Of a stretch of DNA of 64,000 nt, positions 34,892 through 44,014 are shown piece by piece. Every line of letters starts with the position of its first letter. Positions within the stretch are counted from its first letter, which is position 1. A model generated the notes under the pieces. The model saw only the letters and a program-made list of their open reading frames with translations, made no database searches and had not been told where the DNA came from. Where the stretch lies: NCBI GenBank assembly GCA_963748095.1, contig CAVVIO010000001.1, positions 62,001 to 126,000 on the forward strand. Reading direction: 5' to 3'. The position numbers and the translations under genes are program-made. This DNA comes from CAVVIO01 sp963748095 (GTDB taxonomy: Bacteria; Bacteroidota; Bacteroidia; Bacteroidales; UBA10428).

Positions 34892-36682
34892 TTATTTCAC
34901 CGGATTGCTTACTACCGGTAACTTACCGGAAACAGGTTTTTGTGTTCCTGCCAGTTCAATATTATCCAGCAGCATTGCTTCGGGCAGAATAAAAGATACG
35001 GGTAATCCATTAGCAGAAGCGCCAACCGATCTTATTGAGATAGAATGATCTGCTGAATAACTATCTGTAAGTAATGTATTATAAACTGCCCTGGAACTGG
35101 AAATACCCGGAACATGCCTTAATTTGTCCAATGTAACCCCCTCCATATTAACCGATCTTATCAATTGTTCTTTTCCGCTTTCGAGGTTAACTTTATATAC
35201 ATTGAGAGGCTGATGAGATTGCCCGGCCGTTACAGGACGAATAATGATGGCGTAATTAAGGCCTTCATCTGTAGCTTTTTTTATCAATTCCTTTTTCATT
35301 TCACTCTCAGACATAGTTTTCGAGCCGGTAATGGAAATAATTCCCGGCCCTACCCTTTCTGAAATTCCGCCGCTCATCAAAGCATAACGATCGTGTCCGT
35401 TTGATGTTTCTATATTTCGTGTTGGGGTCCTCCCGTTAAGTAATGTCTTCAAATAGCCGTTTTTTACCAGATTAAGCGTGTCGGGAGGAATAACACCTTC
35501 TGCATCCACATTAAAATTTCCTGTTAAAGGAATACCGTTATATTGTTTTAATTTAGGTAAAGCGGTAACAGATAAATTCTCATCCATGATCCGCTTGCCA
35601 ATCCTCGATTCCAGTGAAAAATTGTTTTGCCCATAATACATGCGCATTTGCGGAACATTATATAATGGCTCACGACTTGCAATTAAATTCTGGGAGCCGG
35701 AAAAAAGATTTTCTGCCACAAGTTCAGCCACTGCCTGTTGCATAAATAATACCGGCCCATTATAACTATCATTGAATACAGGTGCATTTTTCAAGGCAAC
35801 CAGATTATCAGCCAGTATCCGGGCATTTTTTTTCAAAGATTCCAAACCGGGTAATTCTTCCGGAAGTGGTGCATAATAAGTCATCTGATCAGGGATCATA
35901 TCCCCGTCATCAGCCGTTGTCTGAGCGCTGATAAACAGTGAAGCCATTGTTAACGGCCGGCGAATTTCAATACCTTCACTATTGATAAAATAGACTTCAG
36001 CATGAAAAAATACAAGGAGTACCTCAGAAGTAACAATATCCGGATAACTTTTAAATACGGATGAAACCTCCCGTGCTACATGTTCATATTTAACATTGTC
36101 GAACTTCACTGCCGAAGGTGGAATATCTACCTTTACTACAGGCACTTTGCTGAAATCGGCCATCGGCAATTCTTTCAGGTCTGTGTTATTTTCCTTCAGG
36201 GCATTAAGTTTGCTTTTATAATTTTGTCCCGCCGATTTATAAACCTGATCGGTAGCTACCCAAAGTGCCCGGCGGATACCGTAGTAATCATTATCCAGAG
36301 GAATGCTCAAATAAGGCAGCCTGTTTCCTGAAGACGCACTTATATCCTGAAAATTTTCATCGTTTAATTGATAATTTCCTACCAGTACCCTGACCTGCCA
36401 GTCGCGGTTTGGTAAATTTTCAGACGTTACCAGGGCTCCAAGCGAAGCATTGATATAATACATGTTTGCATCTGTAATAGTATAACCAATGTAAAAGGGC
36501 CTGCCGTAATCCTTATAGTCAAGTTGCTTCAGGTTTCTGTTCAACTCGTCTTTCATCGCTTTAACAATAACCGATGAGTCCATCCCCCCGTAATCAGTGG
36601 CTGCTTTTGATAATAGCATTGAAAATGACAGGAGGAAGGATATTCCGATGAAACGTATATTTTTCTTAATTTGTAAACTCAT
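34892..36682 (-). CDS. exported TldE/PmbA-like protein (non-catalytic partner)
   Basis: A 596-residue member of the TldD/PmbA metallopeptidase family with a signal peptide (IRFIGISFLLSFSMLLSKA). Where the active family member has HExxxH it reads QQAVAELVAE, so it cannot bind the zinc in the usual way and resembles TldE/PmbA. The C-terminal beta-rich domain (SASGNRLPYL region to LPVVSNPVK) is complete. I choose the ATG at 36682 because it directly precedes the signal peptide; a GTG at 36709 would overlap the upstream gene by 4 bases and is a possible alternative. It surely forms a complex with its upstream neighbour. Confidence 0.85.
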   Translation of the reverse strand: MSLQIKKNIRFIGISFLLSFSMLLSKAATDYGGMDSSVIVKAMKDELNRNLKQLDYKDYGRPFYIGYTITDANMYYINASLGALVTSENLPNRDWQVRVLVGNYQLNDENFQDISASSGNRLPYLSIPLDNDYYGIRRALWVATDQVYKSAGQNYKSKLNALKENNTDLKELPMADFSKVPVVKVDIPPSAVKFDNVKYEHVAREVSSVFKSYPDIVTSEVLLVFFHAEVYFINSEGIEIRRPLTMASLFISAQTTADDGDMIPDQMTYYAPLPEELPGLESLKKNARILADNLVALKNAPVFNDSYNGPVLFMQQAVAELVAENLFSGSQNLIASREPLYNVPQMRMYYGQNNFSLESRIGKRIMDENLSVTALPKLKQYNGIPLTGNFNVDAEGVIPPDTLNLVKNGYLKTLLNGRTPTRNIETSNGHDRYALMSGGISERVGPGIISITGSKTMSESEMKKELIKKATDEGLNYAIIIRPVTAGQSHQPLNVYKVNLESGKEQLIRSVNMEGVTLDKLRHVPGISSSRAVYNTLLTDSYSADHSISIRSVGASANGLPVSFILPEAMLLDNIELAGTQKPVSGKLPVVSNPVK

Positions 36683-36705
36683 AACTGTGACTACATTAAT
36701 AATCT

Positions 36706-38412
36706 TCACTTTACTTTAATTTCCGAATCGGGTCTTGGTAATACAGGTAACTGTCCGGAAGTTTCCGGCTTTTTCTGTGTTTCAATTTTACGCACAAATA
36801 AGGACGGAGAAATAGCGGTCACGGGAATCCCTCCTGATTCTGCTCCGCAATATCCTGTAAATACTTCAGGATGATCTCCAGCTGCTTCAATTTCAGAAAA
36901 CATAGCAAGAGGAGTGCCTATCAGATCAACACCACGTACAAGTTCGTCGGGACGACCGTCTACATAAATCCGATAAACTTCTGTAGGCATAATATTAAAA
37001 ACATTGGGTGAGAACCGGTCCGTCATAGTAAAGCCTCCTGTAACCTGTTTGAAATAATAACCATATTGTTTCCCTTCTTTCTTACATTCCCGTATCAGCA
37101 TTCTTCGTAAATCTTTATCCGATTTAGGTTCGGAAGTCTCAATCAGAAGATTGGATTGTCTGGCCACAGGAAGATAGCCTGCCTGCGCCCTTCCGTGCCC
37201 GTTTGAATGTAGAAATCCCTCAATTGGACTCCGTGACATCAGAAAATTTTCGAGTATTCCTTTATTAACCACCGTTACACGTTGCCCGGTAATGCCTTCT
37301 TCATCATATTTATAATGTCCGATCAGATCCTGTCCGTTAAAACGTGAAAGTGTCGGATCGGAAATGACAGACATGAATTTGGGCAAAACTTTATCTCCTA
37401 CTTTGTTTTTAAAAGTCTGGCTGTCGAATTTATTTCTTAGCCGCTCACCTTCAATCCGGTGTCCGAAAATTTCATGAAAAAATACAGCAGCAGCACCGGG
37501 CGAAAGAATAGCCGGGCCCGAATAGGGTTCCGCCATTTTAGCTGCTTTTAATAATCTCAATTTCCCCACCAGTAGATGAACTTCCCGCATGACAATACTA
37601 TCATCAGGTAGACCAGACGGATCGAAGGAATAAAATGATTTAAACGCAGGTAAAATATTTCCGTCGTCCGATTTTATAGCTCCCTCAATCTGTAACTGTA
37701 CATAATATTGATTTTGTGCAATTGAACTGCCCTCCGAAGAGACAAAATATTCACGGTCGACAACTAAACGAACAGTTGCATTCCCACTAATAATCGCGGA
37801 ATCATCCAGAAAAGGGGCTGAATATTTCTTTATCTTTTTCTGCCAGCTCAATTTATCAAAGGATAAACTATCCGGAGGTATACGAGGTTCAAAATAGTTT
37901 ACGGGTGATTCTTTTGAAAAATCGGCTACATCCCCCGGTTTTTGTTCCTTCAATTTGCTCTTTATTGAAGAATAGGAACTTACTGCATTTAAATAAGCAC
38001 TGTTTGTTGCCTGCCAAATAAGCTGCCGGATAGCTAATGAAGAATCTTCCAGGGGTAAAGAAATGCCATATCCAAATTCCATGCTGCCAAAATTCATACC
38101 CTCTTCAACAGGGTGCGAATTATCAAAATCATAATTACCTACCCGCAGGTCAGTTGTTAAAATTCTGGTTCGTGAGTCATTGGATGATATAAGGCTTCCA
38201 AAAGATGAAGCACAACTTGTAACACGCACATCATTAACCCTGTAAGCCAGATAATACGGAGAAATATCTTCGTGTTTAAGAGCTCCTGTTTCCCGGTTTA
38301 ACTCCTGTTTGAGAATATCAGTCAGCGGATCTTGCGCCAGAAGAAAATTTACAGATAAAAGAAAGATCGCAATCATCAGGCCTGAAAACCTGAAAAAATA
38401 TATTCTTTTCAT
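36706..38412 (-). CDS. exported TldD-like metalloprotease
   Basis: A 568-residue TldD/PmbA-family protein with a signal peptide (FSGLMIAIFLLSVNFLLAQ, cleavage near residue 27). The metal motif HEIFGH is intact at residues 313-318, followed by RIEGERL. The C-terminal CGAESGGIPVTAISPS, with a Cys expected as a further ligand, is present. In E. coli TldD and TldE form a cytoplasmic heterodimeric protease that works on unfolded peptides and modified peptide antibiotics; here both members are exported. The gap to the TldE-like gene is short or negative, so they form an operon. Confidence 0.9.
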   Translation of the reverse strand: MKRIYFFRFSGLMIAIFLLSVNFLLAQDPLTDILKQELNRETGALKHEDISPYYLAYRVNDVRVTSCASSFGSLISSNDSRTRILTTDLRVGNYDFDNSHPVEEGMNFGSMEFGYGISLPLEDSSLAIRQLIWQATNSAYLNAVSSYSSIKSKLKEQKPGDVADFSKESPVNYFEPRIPPDSLSFDKLSWQKKIKKYSAPFLDDSAIISGNATVRLVVDREYFVSSEGSSIAQNQYYVQLQIEGAIKSDDGNILPAFKSFYSFDPSGLPDDSIVMREVHLLVGKLRLLKAAKMAEPYSGPAILSPGAAAVFFHEIFGHRIEGERLRNKFDSQTFKNKVGDKVLPKFMSVISDPTLSRFNGQDLIGHYKYDEEGITGQRVTVVNKGILENFLMSRSPIEGFLHSNGHGRAQAGYLPVARQSNLLIETSEPKSDKDLRRMLIRECKKEGKQYGYYFKQVTGGFTMTDRFSPNVFNIMPTEVYRIYVDGRPDELVRGVDLIGTPLAMFSEIEAAGDHPEVFTGYCGAESGGIPVTAISPSLFVRKIETQKKPETSGQLPVLPRPDSEIKVK

Positions 38413-38674
38413 ACCAATGTGAAATTCTTTATGAAATCATACCTCTCAATTCGTTCCTGCTAAATAACGATCTAACAGAATACGAAAGTATTAACTTCTA
38501 AACTATTTGTTGGTGATTCTATCAAAAACTTAGCCTATTTAAACTCGTTTCTAATAAATACAAACATTATATCCTGACATTTTATTAAGAAAAATAACCC
38601 ATTTAATAAAAGAAGTGCTTTTTTTGCGAACTTGTTATTTCATTCTGATCTTATAAAATAGAAATAATTATAAT

Positions 38675-38682
38675 TAAATTTG
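38675..38682 (+). promoter_or_regulatory. -7 element for trkH
   Basis: TAAATTTG, a full match to TAnnTTTG, lies 20 bases before the GTG start. No clear -33 element. Confidence 0.5.
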
Positions 38683-38702
38683 AAGGCTCTTAAATTAATG
38701 CT

Positions 38703-40157
38703 GTGAAGGGAATACTGAATATCAAGCTGATATTTCATATCATTGGGATTGTATTATTTTTTGAAAGTTTTTTTTTATTGATAGACATTCCCGTATCGGT
38801 CATATACGGGAGTATTGATTTTTTCCCGATACTTTTTTCATATTTAATAACCGCTTTTACAGGAATAGCGCTGTTTCTTCTTACCAGACAAGATCTTGTA
38901 AAAGAACCAACCATAAAAGAAAGTTTTCTGATAGTTGGATTTAGCTGGTTGCTCATTTCACTTTTCGGTACTTTACCCTATTTGTTCAGTGGTGCTATTC
39001 CAAAATTTGTAGATGCGTTTTTTGAATCAGTCTCCGGTTTTACAACCACCGGTTCATCCATTCTTAAGGATATCGAATCGCTTCCCAAAGGAATATTGTT
39101 CTGGCGTAGCGAAACACACTGGATCGGGGGTATGGGAATTATTGTGCTTATTCTTGCAATATTTCCATTTTATAACATTGGCGGAACACAACTTTTCACC
39201 GCCGAAGGTTCCATGATAAGTTTCGAAAAATTACGGCCCCGGATTATTGAAACTGCTAAACGACTTTGGGGAATCTATATGGCCCTCACTGTTCTGGAAA
39301 TCATTTTTCTTAATTTGGGAGGGATGAACCTGTTCGACAGCATTTGCCATTCATTTGCGACAATTGCTACCGGTGGGTTCTCTACAAAAAACGACAGCCT
39401 TATGGGATACTCCCCATATATTCAGTATGTAGTGACTATATTTATGTTCCTTTCAGGAGCAAATTTTGCATTGCACTATTTTTTTATAAAAGGTGATTTT
39501 AAAAGAGTCCTTTCCAACGAAGAATTCAGGGTTTATACAATTATTGTGCTGATTGCCACATTTATAATCAGCATTGCATTGATTAAAAACGGCAGATCGA
39601 TAGAGGCAGCTTTCCGGGAAGCTTTATTTCAGGTAGTTTCTATAATCACCGCCACCGGATTTGCCAGTGCTGACTACCTTTTATGGCCCACATATGCCTG
39701 GGTCATCATATTTGCCCTTATGTTTATAGGAGCCTGCGTAGGGTCAACAGGCGGAGGAATAAAAATAGTCAGGCACCTGATAGTATACAAAAATGTGAAA
39801 GCATATTTCAAAAAATTATTCCACCCCAATAGTGTTAGCCCCATCCGTTATAACGAATCGATCATTAGCAGCCAGTTGATGCGCAGTATTTTTGCTTTTT
39901 ATTTTTTGTACCTGTTAATATTTATTTTTGGCAGTTTCCTGATGACAGCCTTAGGCCTTGATCTGGAATCAGCAATGGGAAGTGTTATAACAACAATGGG
40001 AGGTATTGGGCCTGGATTAGGAACGGTGGGTCCGGCAAGTAATTTTTCTGCTGTTCCGGCGGCCGGAAAAATTGCACTCACCTTTTTTATGATCATTGGC
40101 CGTCTTGAAATCTATTCTTTCCTGATCATTTTTACACCTTTTTTCTGGAAAATTTAA
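38703..40157 (+). CDS. trkH: Trk-type potassium uptake protein TrkH
   Basis: A 484-residue potassium channel-like transporter of the TrkH/KtrB family. The four P-loop selectivity regions are visible as ESVSGFTTTGSSI, HSFATIATGGFST, VSIITATGFAS and TTMGGIGPGLG. About ten membrane spans are predicted. It begins with GTG, since the ATG 5 bases earlier is closed at once by a stop. The regulatory partner TrkA is not adjacent and no trkA is seen in the window. The 3' neighbour is convergent corA. Confidence 0.94.
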   Translation: MKGILNIKLIFHIIGIVLFFESFFLLIDIPVSVIYGSIDFFPILFSYLITAFTGIALFLLTRQDLVKEPTIKESFLIVGFSWLLISLFGTLPYLFSGAIPKFVDAFFESVSGFTTTGSSILKDIESLPKGILFWRSETHWIGGMGIIVLILAIFPFYNIGGTQLFTAEGSMISFEKLRPRIIETAKRLWGIYMALTVLEIIFLNLGGMNLFDSICHSFATIATGGFSTKNDSLMGYSPYIQYVVTIFMFLSGANFALHYFFIKGDFKRVLSNEEFRVYTIIVLIATFIISIALIKNGRSIEAAFREALFQVVSIITATGFASADYLLWPTYAWVIIFALMFIGACVGSTGGGIKIVRHLIVYKNVKAYFKKLFHPNSVSPIRYNESIISSQLMRSIFAFYFLYLLIFIFGSFLMTALGLDLESAMGSVITTMGGIGPGLGTVGPASNFSAVPAAGKIALTFFMIIGRLEIYSFLIIFTPFFWKI

Positions 40158-40250
40158 ACGAATACAAGTTTAATAATCAAATTATTTTTTGATTTGATCT
40201 TTGTAAGTAAACAAACTAAATTCACCCACCGGGACTATGAAATCAAGTTT

Positions 40251-41315
40251 CTACAGCCATTTTTTTCGCTTAAAATACATAACCAGGCTTAATCCAAATA
40301 CAATTATTACTATCCAAAAAAACAGGTAGCCATATTTAAATTTTATTTCGGGCAGATATTCGAAATTTGTACCATATACACCAGCCAGAAATGTAAGTGG
40401 GATAAAAACTGCTGCAAAAACAGTAAGTGTACGCATCACCTCGTTTGCCCGGTTACTGATATTTGTATTATAAATGTTCAACTGATCGGAGATCATCGAA
40501 TGGTAAATTTCCACCGATTCGGCTGCCTGTAATACAAGATCTTCCAAATCTTTAAAAAACCGGGTAGTTTTACTCTTTATCAGTGTATTTTCAGATTTCA
40601 AAATATGGTTTACCACCTCAATCATTGGCCGGATCGACTTCCGGAGAAAATTAATTTCCATTTTATGCTGATAAATCTCCTTTGTTATATCCTGATTCGG
40701 TTGTTCCAGGATATTTGCTTCCAGTCCTTCAATAACTTCCCCTATTAATTCGATATTTGAAAAATAACTGTCAACTATAGAATCGAGTAAGGCATAAGCC
40801 AGGTAATCGGGTCTATTTGCCCTGATACGACCTGTAGAATTCCGGATCCTTTCTCTTACGGGATCAAATACGTCTCCCACTCTTTCCTGCAAAGTTATCA
40901 GATAATTCTCGCCAAGTATTAAACTTATTTGTTCCGATTTAAGTTGTTTTACCTTCAGATCATAACTGATCAGTTTCACAATAATGGTGATGCTTTTTTC
41001 ATTCTCCACAAATTTTGGCCGGTTATCAGTATTTAAAATATCTTCTATTATCAGGTTGTGTACCGAAGCATATTCAGCTACAGCCTGTATCAGGTTGGTT
41101 TCATGCAGACCATCAATATTCAGCCAGGTAACCGATCCGGAATCAAGATGTTCATAACTTTCATCAACTGTGGAGAGCTCCTTTTCCACCAGATGATCGG
41201 GTGAAAAATCGATTACCCTTATCCGGGGCTTTTCCATTTTTTGTTCACCGATAAAAATGGGACTTCCGGGAATTTGTCCCTTTGCTTTGTTTCTGCTTAT
41301 TAAAAAACGTGCCAT
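40251..41315 (-). CDS. corA: CorA family magnesium/cobalt transporter
   Basis: A 354-residue CorA-type divalent cation channel: a large cytoplasmic N-terminal domain with a long helix, then two C-terminal spans (about 295-315 and 328-347). The signature that is normally G-M-N before the loop reads Y-G-T-N-F here, a Met-to-Thr variant; the following Pro-Glu of the loop is kept. The basic C-terminus FKRKKWL is typical. It is a single gene. Magnesium is the likely ion; ZntB-like zinc transport is less likely. Confidence 0.9.
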   Translation of the reverse strand: MARFLISRNKAKGQIPGSPIFIGEQKMEKPRIRVIDFSPDHLVEKELSTVDESYEHLDSGSVTWLNIDGLHETNLIQAVAEYASVHNLIIEDILNTDNRPKFVENEKSITIIVKLISYDLKVKQLKSEQISLILGENYLITLQERVGDVFDPVRERIRNSTGRIRANRPDYLAYALLDSIVDSYFSNIELIGEVIEGLEANILEQPNQDITKEIYQHKMEINFLRKSIRPMIEVVNHILKSENTLIKSKTTRFFKDLEDLVLQAAESVEIYHSMISDQLNIYNTNISNRANEVMRTLTVFAAVFIPLTFLAGVYGTNFEYLPEIKFKYGYLFFWIVIIVFGLSLVMYFKRKKWL

Positions 41316-41496
41316 AAAGCTGAATGATTTATACCGGTTTCATCATTTTGAATGAAAAATCAATACTCCCGGTTATTGAATTAATTCCGAAAAATAAATT
41401 GTCCTTTAAAATTAAGCCTTTTTAAAAAAAGAAGGTGCCTGGATTTTATATAATTGCCTTAAAGAATGTACTTTCCCCGGTATGTCTCAGAAAATA

Positions 41497-42072
41497 TTAT
41501 TTTCTTACTTTAAAAAAACGACGATTGGTCACCGATTTGTTAACGGGACTTAACGAACGATTAACCATTCGTATATCCTCTATTGTATAAAAAGCGTTGG
41601 GATTGTATTTTTTCATAAACACAATAAAGTCCTTCAGATCACTTCGCTTAATAATACAATAGATAACGCCAACTTCTCCTGTACTTCCCTGGGCTTTGAG
41701 TGAAGTAATACCATATCCTTTTTCGCGAAGAATTTTTATCAATTCGGAAGCATCACGATGCGTAATAATGCGTATTAATTCATTCCCCAGTGCCAGTTTT
41801 TCCTCAACAACAACACCAACAAAATTTCCGGTGGCAAAGCCGGCAGCATAGGCAACGTAACACAACCAATTATCCAGGTGTTCAAATATCCGTGTTATGG
41901 CAATTAACCAGATCAACACTTCAAAAAAACCAAGTAACGGAGAGATGAGTTTGTTTCCTTTCGAAACCAGAATAATCCGTATTGTACCGATAGTTACATC
42001 CCCTATACGGGAAAGGAAAATTAAAAAAGGTAATAATATGTATAAAAAAAAGTTAGAATCGAAAAAATCCAT
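41497..42072 (-). CDS. UPF0316/DUF2179 membrane protein
   Basis: A 191-residue protein with three spans in the first 90 residues (DUF5698-type: RIGDVTIGTIRIILVSKG, then GFFEVLIWLIAITRI and YAAGFATGNFVGVVVEEKLALG). A cytoplasmic DUF2179 domain follows (KILREKGYGITSLKAQGSTGEVGVIYCIIKRSDLKDF). This is the UPF0316 (YebE-like) family of unknown function. No partner genes are close. Confidence 0.9.
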   Translation of the reverse strand: MDFFDSNFFLYILLPFLIFLSRIGDVTIGTIRIILVSKGNKLISPLLGFFEVLIWLIAITRIFEHLDNWLCYVAYAAGFATGNFVGVVVEEKLALGNELIRIITHRDASELIKILREKGYGITSLKAQGSTGEVGVIYCIIKRSDLKDFIVFMKKYNPNAFYTIEDIRMVNRSLSPVNKSVTNRRFFKVRK

Positions 42073-42313
42073 TTTTTTAAATTAATGTCCGGTTTAATTT
42101 TTTGAGCTTGCGAAATTAAATGTAATCCCCGAAAATATTTGCGCAATCCATAGTGATTTATATCATCAATGTAATAATTAAACTAACCGATTATTTTATC
42201 TGCTATTTAAAAATACAATTAATTAGCAATTTAACAGGTACAATAAATATTTTAATTTTTCGTACTTTTATAAGATTTTCAGATATTATTGTATTTTTAT
42301 AACCTGTGAAAAA

Positions 42314-43996
42314 ATGCTGACACTTGAACCCTTTACCGGCCAGTTAGGTGAAAAACATGCCGCCCACTTATTGCGACGGGCAACTTTTGGCCCAACTAAA
42401 CAGGACATTCTCGCTTTTGCGACGAAAACTCCAGATGAAGCATTAACCCTATTACTTGCCGATGTTCCTGTCCCTGACCCGCCTGTAGACCCAAAAACGG
42501 GAGAAACATGGTTAAATCCAAAAGCCGGGACCACGAACAGTGCCCCTGAGGATCTTGTGGATTATTTCATGGCATGGCACCTGGAGCAAATGCGTAATTC
42601 CGGGAATTCATTGCGTGAGAGAATAACATACTTTTACCATACTCACATTCCCACACGCAGAACACTGGTGAAGAACAGCGAATCGCTGTATTATCAGAAT
42701 ACACTTTTCAGGTATTATGCTTTTGGAAATTTTAAAGATTTATTCCGAAGAATCTGCGTCGACAATGCGATGCTGGTTTACCTCGATGGAGCTACTAACC
42801 AGGCAGATAGTCCGAACGAAAACTTCGCAAGGGAAATGATGGAGCTATATTCCATCGGAAGGGGACCACAGACCAAAGAAGGGGATTATACCAATTACAC
42901 GGAAACGGATGTAAGACAGGCAACACGGGTGCTTACAGGATTTACTAATGACGATACTTATACAAACCTGGATGATGTAACCAAAATCCCAACCGGTAAG
43001 ATGATCACAGAAGATTCAACCGGTCCGGATATTAAAAAACTGGCTGTTCAGCACGATAAGGGACAAAAGACCTTTAGCGCCCGATTTCAAAACACGGTTA
43101 TTGAACCTTCTGAAATAGTGGATGGTTATGCCACAGATACCGCCACTAACGCCGAACTGGATGCTCTGATGGATATGATCTTCAACCAGGATGCCACCGC
43201 ACGCTTTATTTGCAGAAAGCTGTACCGGTTTTTTGTTTATCACGAAATTCCCGATGAAGTAGAAACCCAGATTATAGAACCACTTGCAACCACTTTTAAA
43301 TCGAATAATTACGAAATAAAACCGGTGCTGGAACAACTTTTAAAAAGCAAACATTTTTACGATTCGGATAACACAGATGTAACGGATAATAACCAGGGTG
43401 CCATTATAAAATCGCCCCTTGAACTTATCCTTGGAACGCTTCGGTTTTTTAATGTAGCATTACCCGATGCCAATTCCGATTTGAGTGGATTGTACCAACA
43501 GACTTATCAAAAAGGAATCTTACAAATGATCTATGATCAGGGCCTGAATTTTTATGAACCGTTTGAAGTAGCAGGATATCCGGCATACCAGAAATTTCCG
43601 GCTTATAACCGAAACTGGATAACACCTTATTACCAGGCATACCGCTACAAGTTTGCCCAGTGGATCATTGCCGGCGTTAATCCCGACGGAGGAGATCTCG
43701 GTTGTAAAATGGATATTCTTGAATGGGTAAAAAATACCGGAAATGTTGCCGATCCTTCAGATCCAAGTCAGGTTGTAAATGGTTTAATTGATTATCTCAT
43801 ACCATTCGATATGCAGGATACCCGGCGTAATTATTTTTTGAACGATGTATTTCTCGATGGCCTTTATCCGGCAGCCTGGACTGCAGAATGGAATACATAC
43901 ATTGCCGATCCTTCACCAAACGAAGCTTCTGTAAGAAGCAACCTGGAATTATTTATTTCAGCATTAATTCAATCTCCCGAATATCAATTATTTTAA
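42314..43996 (+). CDS. DUF1800 domain-containing protein
   Basis: A 560-residue protein recognisable by AAHLLRRATFGPT near residue 18, RERITYFYHTHI near 95, NENFAREMMELYSIG near 165 and the C-terminal LFISALIQSPEYQLF. DUF1800 proteins are almost always paired with DUF1501 proteins, and that gene follows after 18 bases. No clear signal peptide is seen on the chosen start, although the partner is exported. The function is unknown; links to extracellular polysaccharide or surface assembly are speculative. Confidence 0.92.
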   Translation: MLTLEPFTGQLGEKHAAHLLRRATFGPTKQDILAFATKTPDEALTLLLADVPVPDPPVDPKTGETWLNPKAGTTNSAPEDLVDYFMAWHLEQMRNSGNSLRERITYFYHTHIPTRRTLVKNSESLYYQNTLFRYYAFGNFKDLFRRICVDNAMLVYLDGATNQADSPNENFAREMMELYSIGRGPQTKEGDYTNYTETDVRQATRVLTGFTNDDTYTNLDDVTKIPTGKMITEDSTGPDIKKLAVQHDKGQKTFSARFQNTVIEPSEIVDGYATDTATNAELDALMDMIFNQDATARFICRKLYRFFVYHEIPDEVETQIIEPLATTFKSNNYEIKPVLEQLLKSKHFYDSDNTDVTDNNQGAIIKSPLELILGTLRFFNVALPDANSDLSGLYQQTYQKGILQMIYDQGLNFYEPFEVAGYPAYQKFPAYNRNWITPYYQAYRYKFAQWIIAGVNPDGGDLGCKMDILEWVKNTGNVADPSDPSQVVNGLIDYLIPFDMQDTRRNYFLNDVFLDGLYPAAWTAEWNTYIADPSPNEASVRSNLELFISALIQSPEYQLF

Positions 43997-44014
43997 TCAC
44001 AAAATCTCCTGATC

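Noticed and set aside
40176..40198. Terminator between trkH and corA
   Set aside because: The only stem (ATCAAAT/ATTTGAT) is short and pure A/T-rich, with no T-tract placed for termination.
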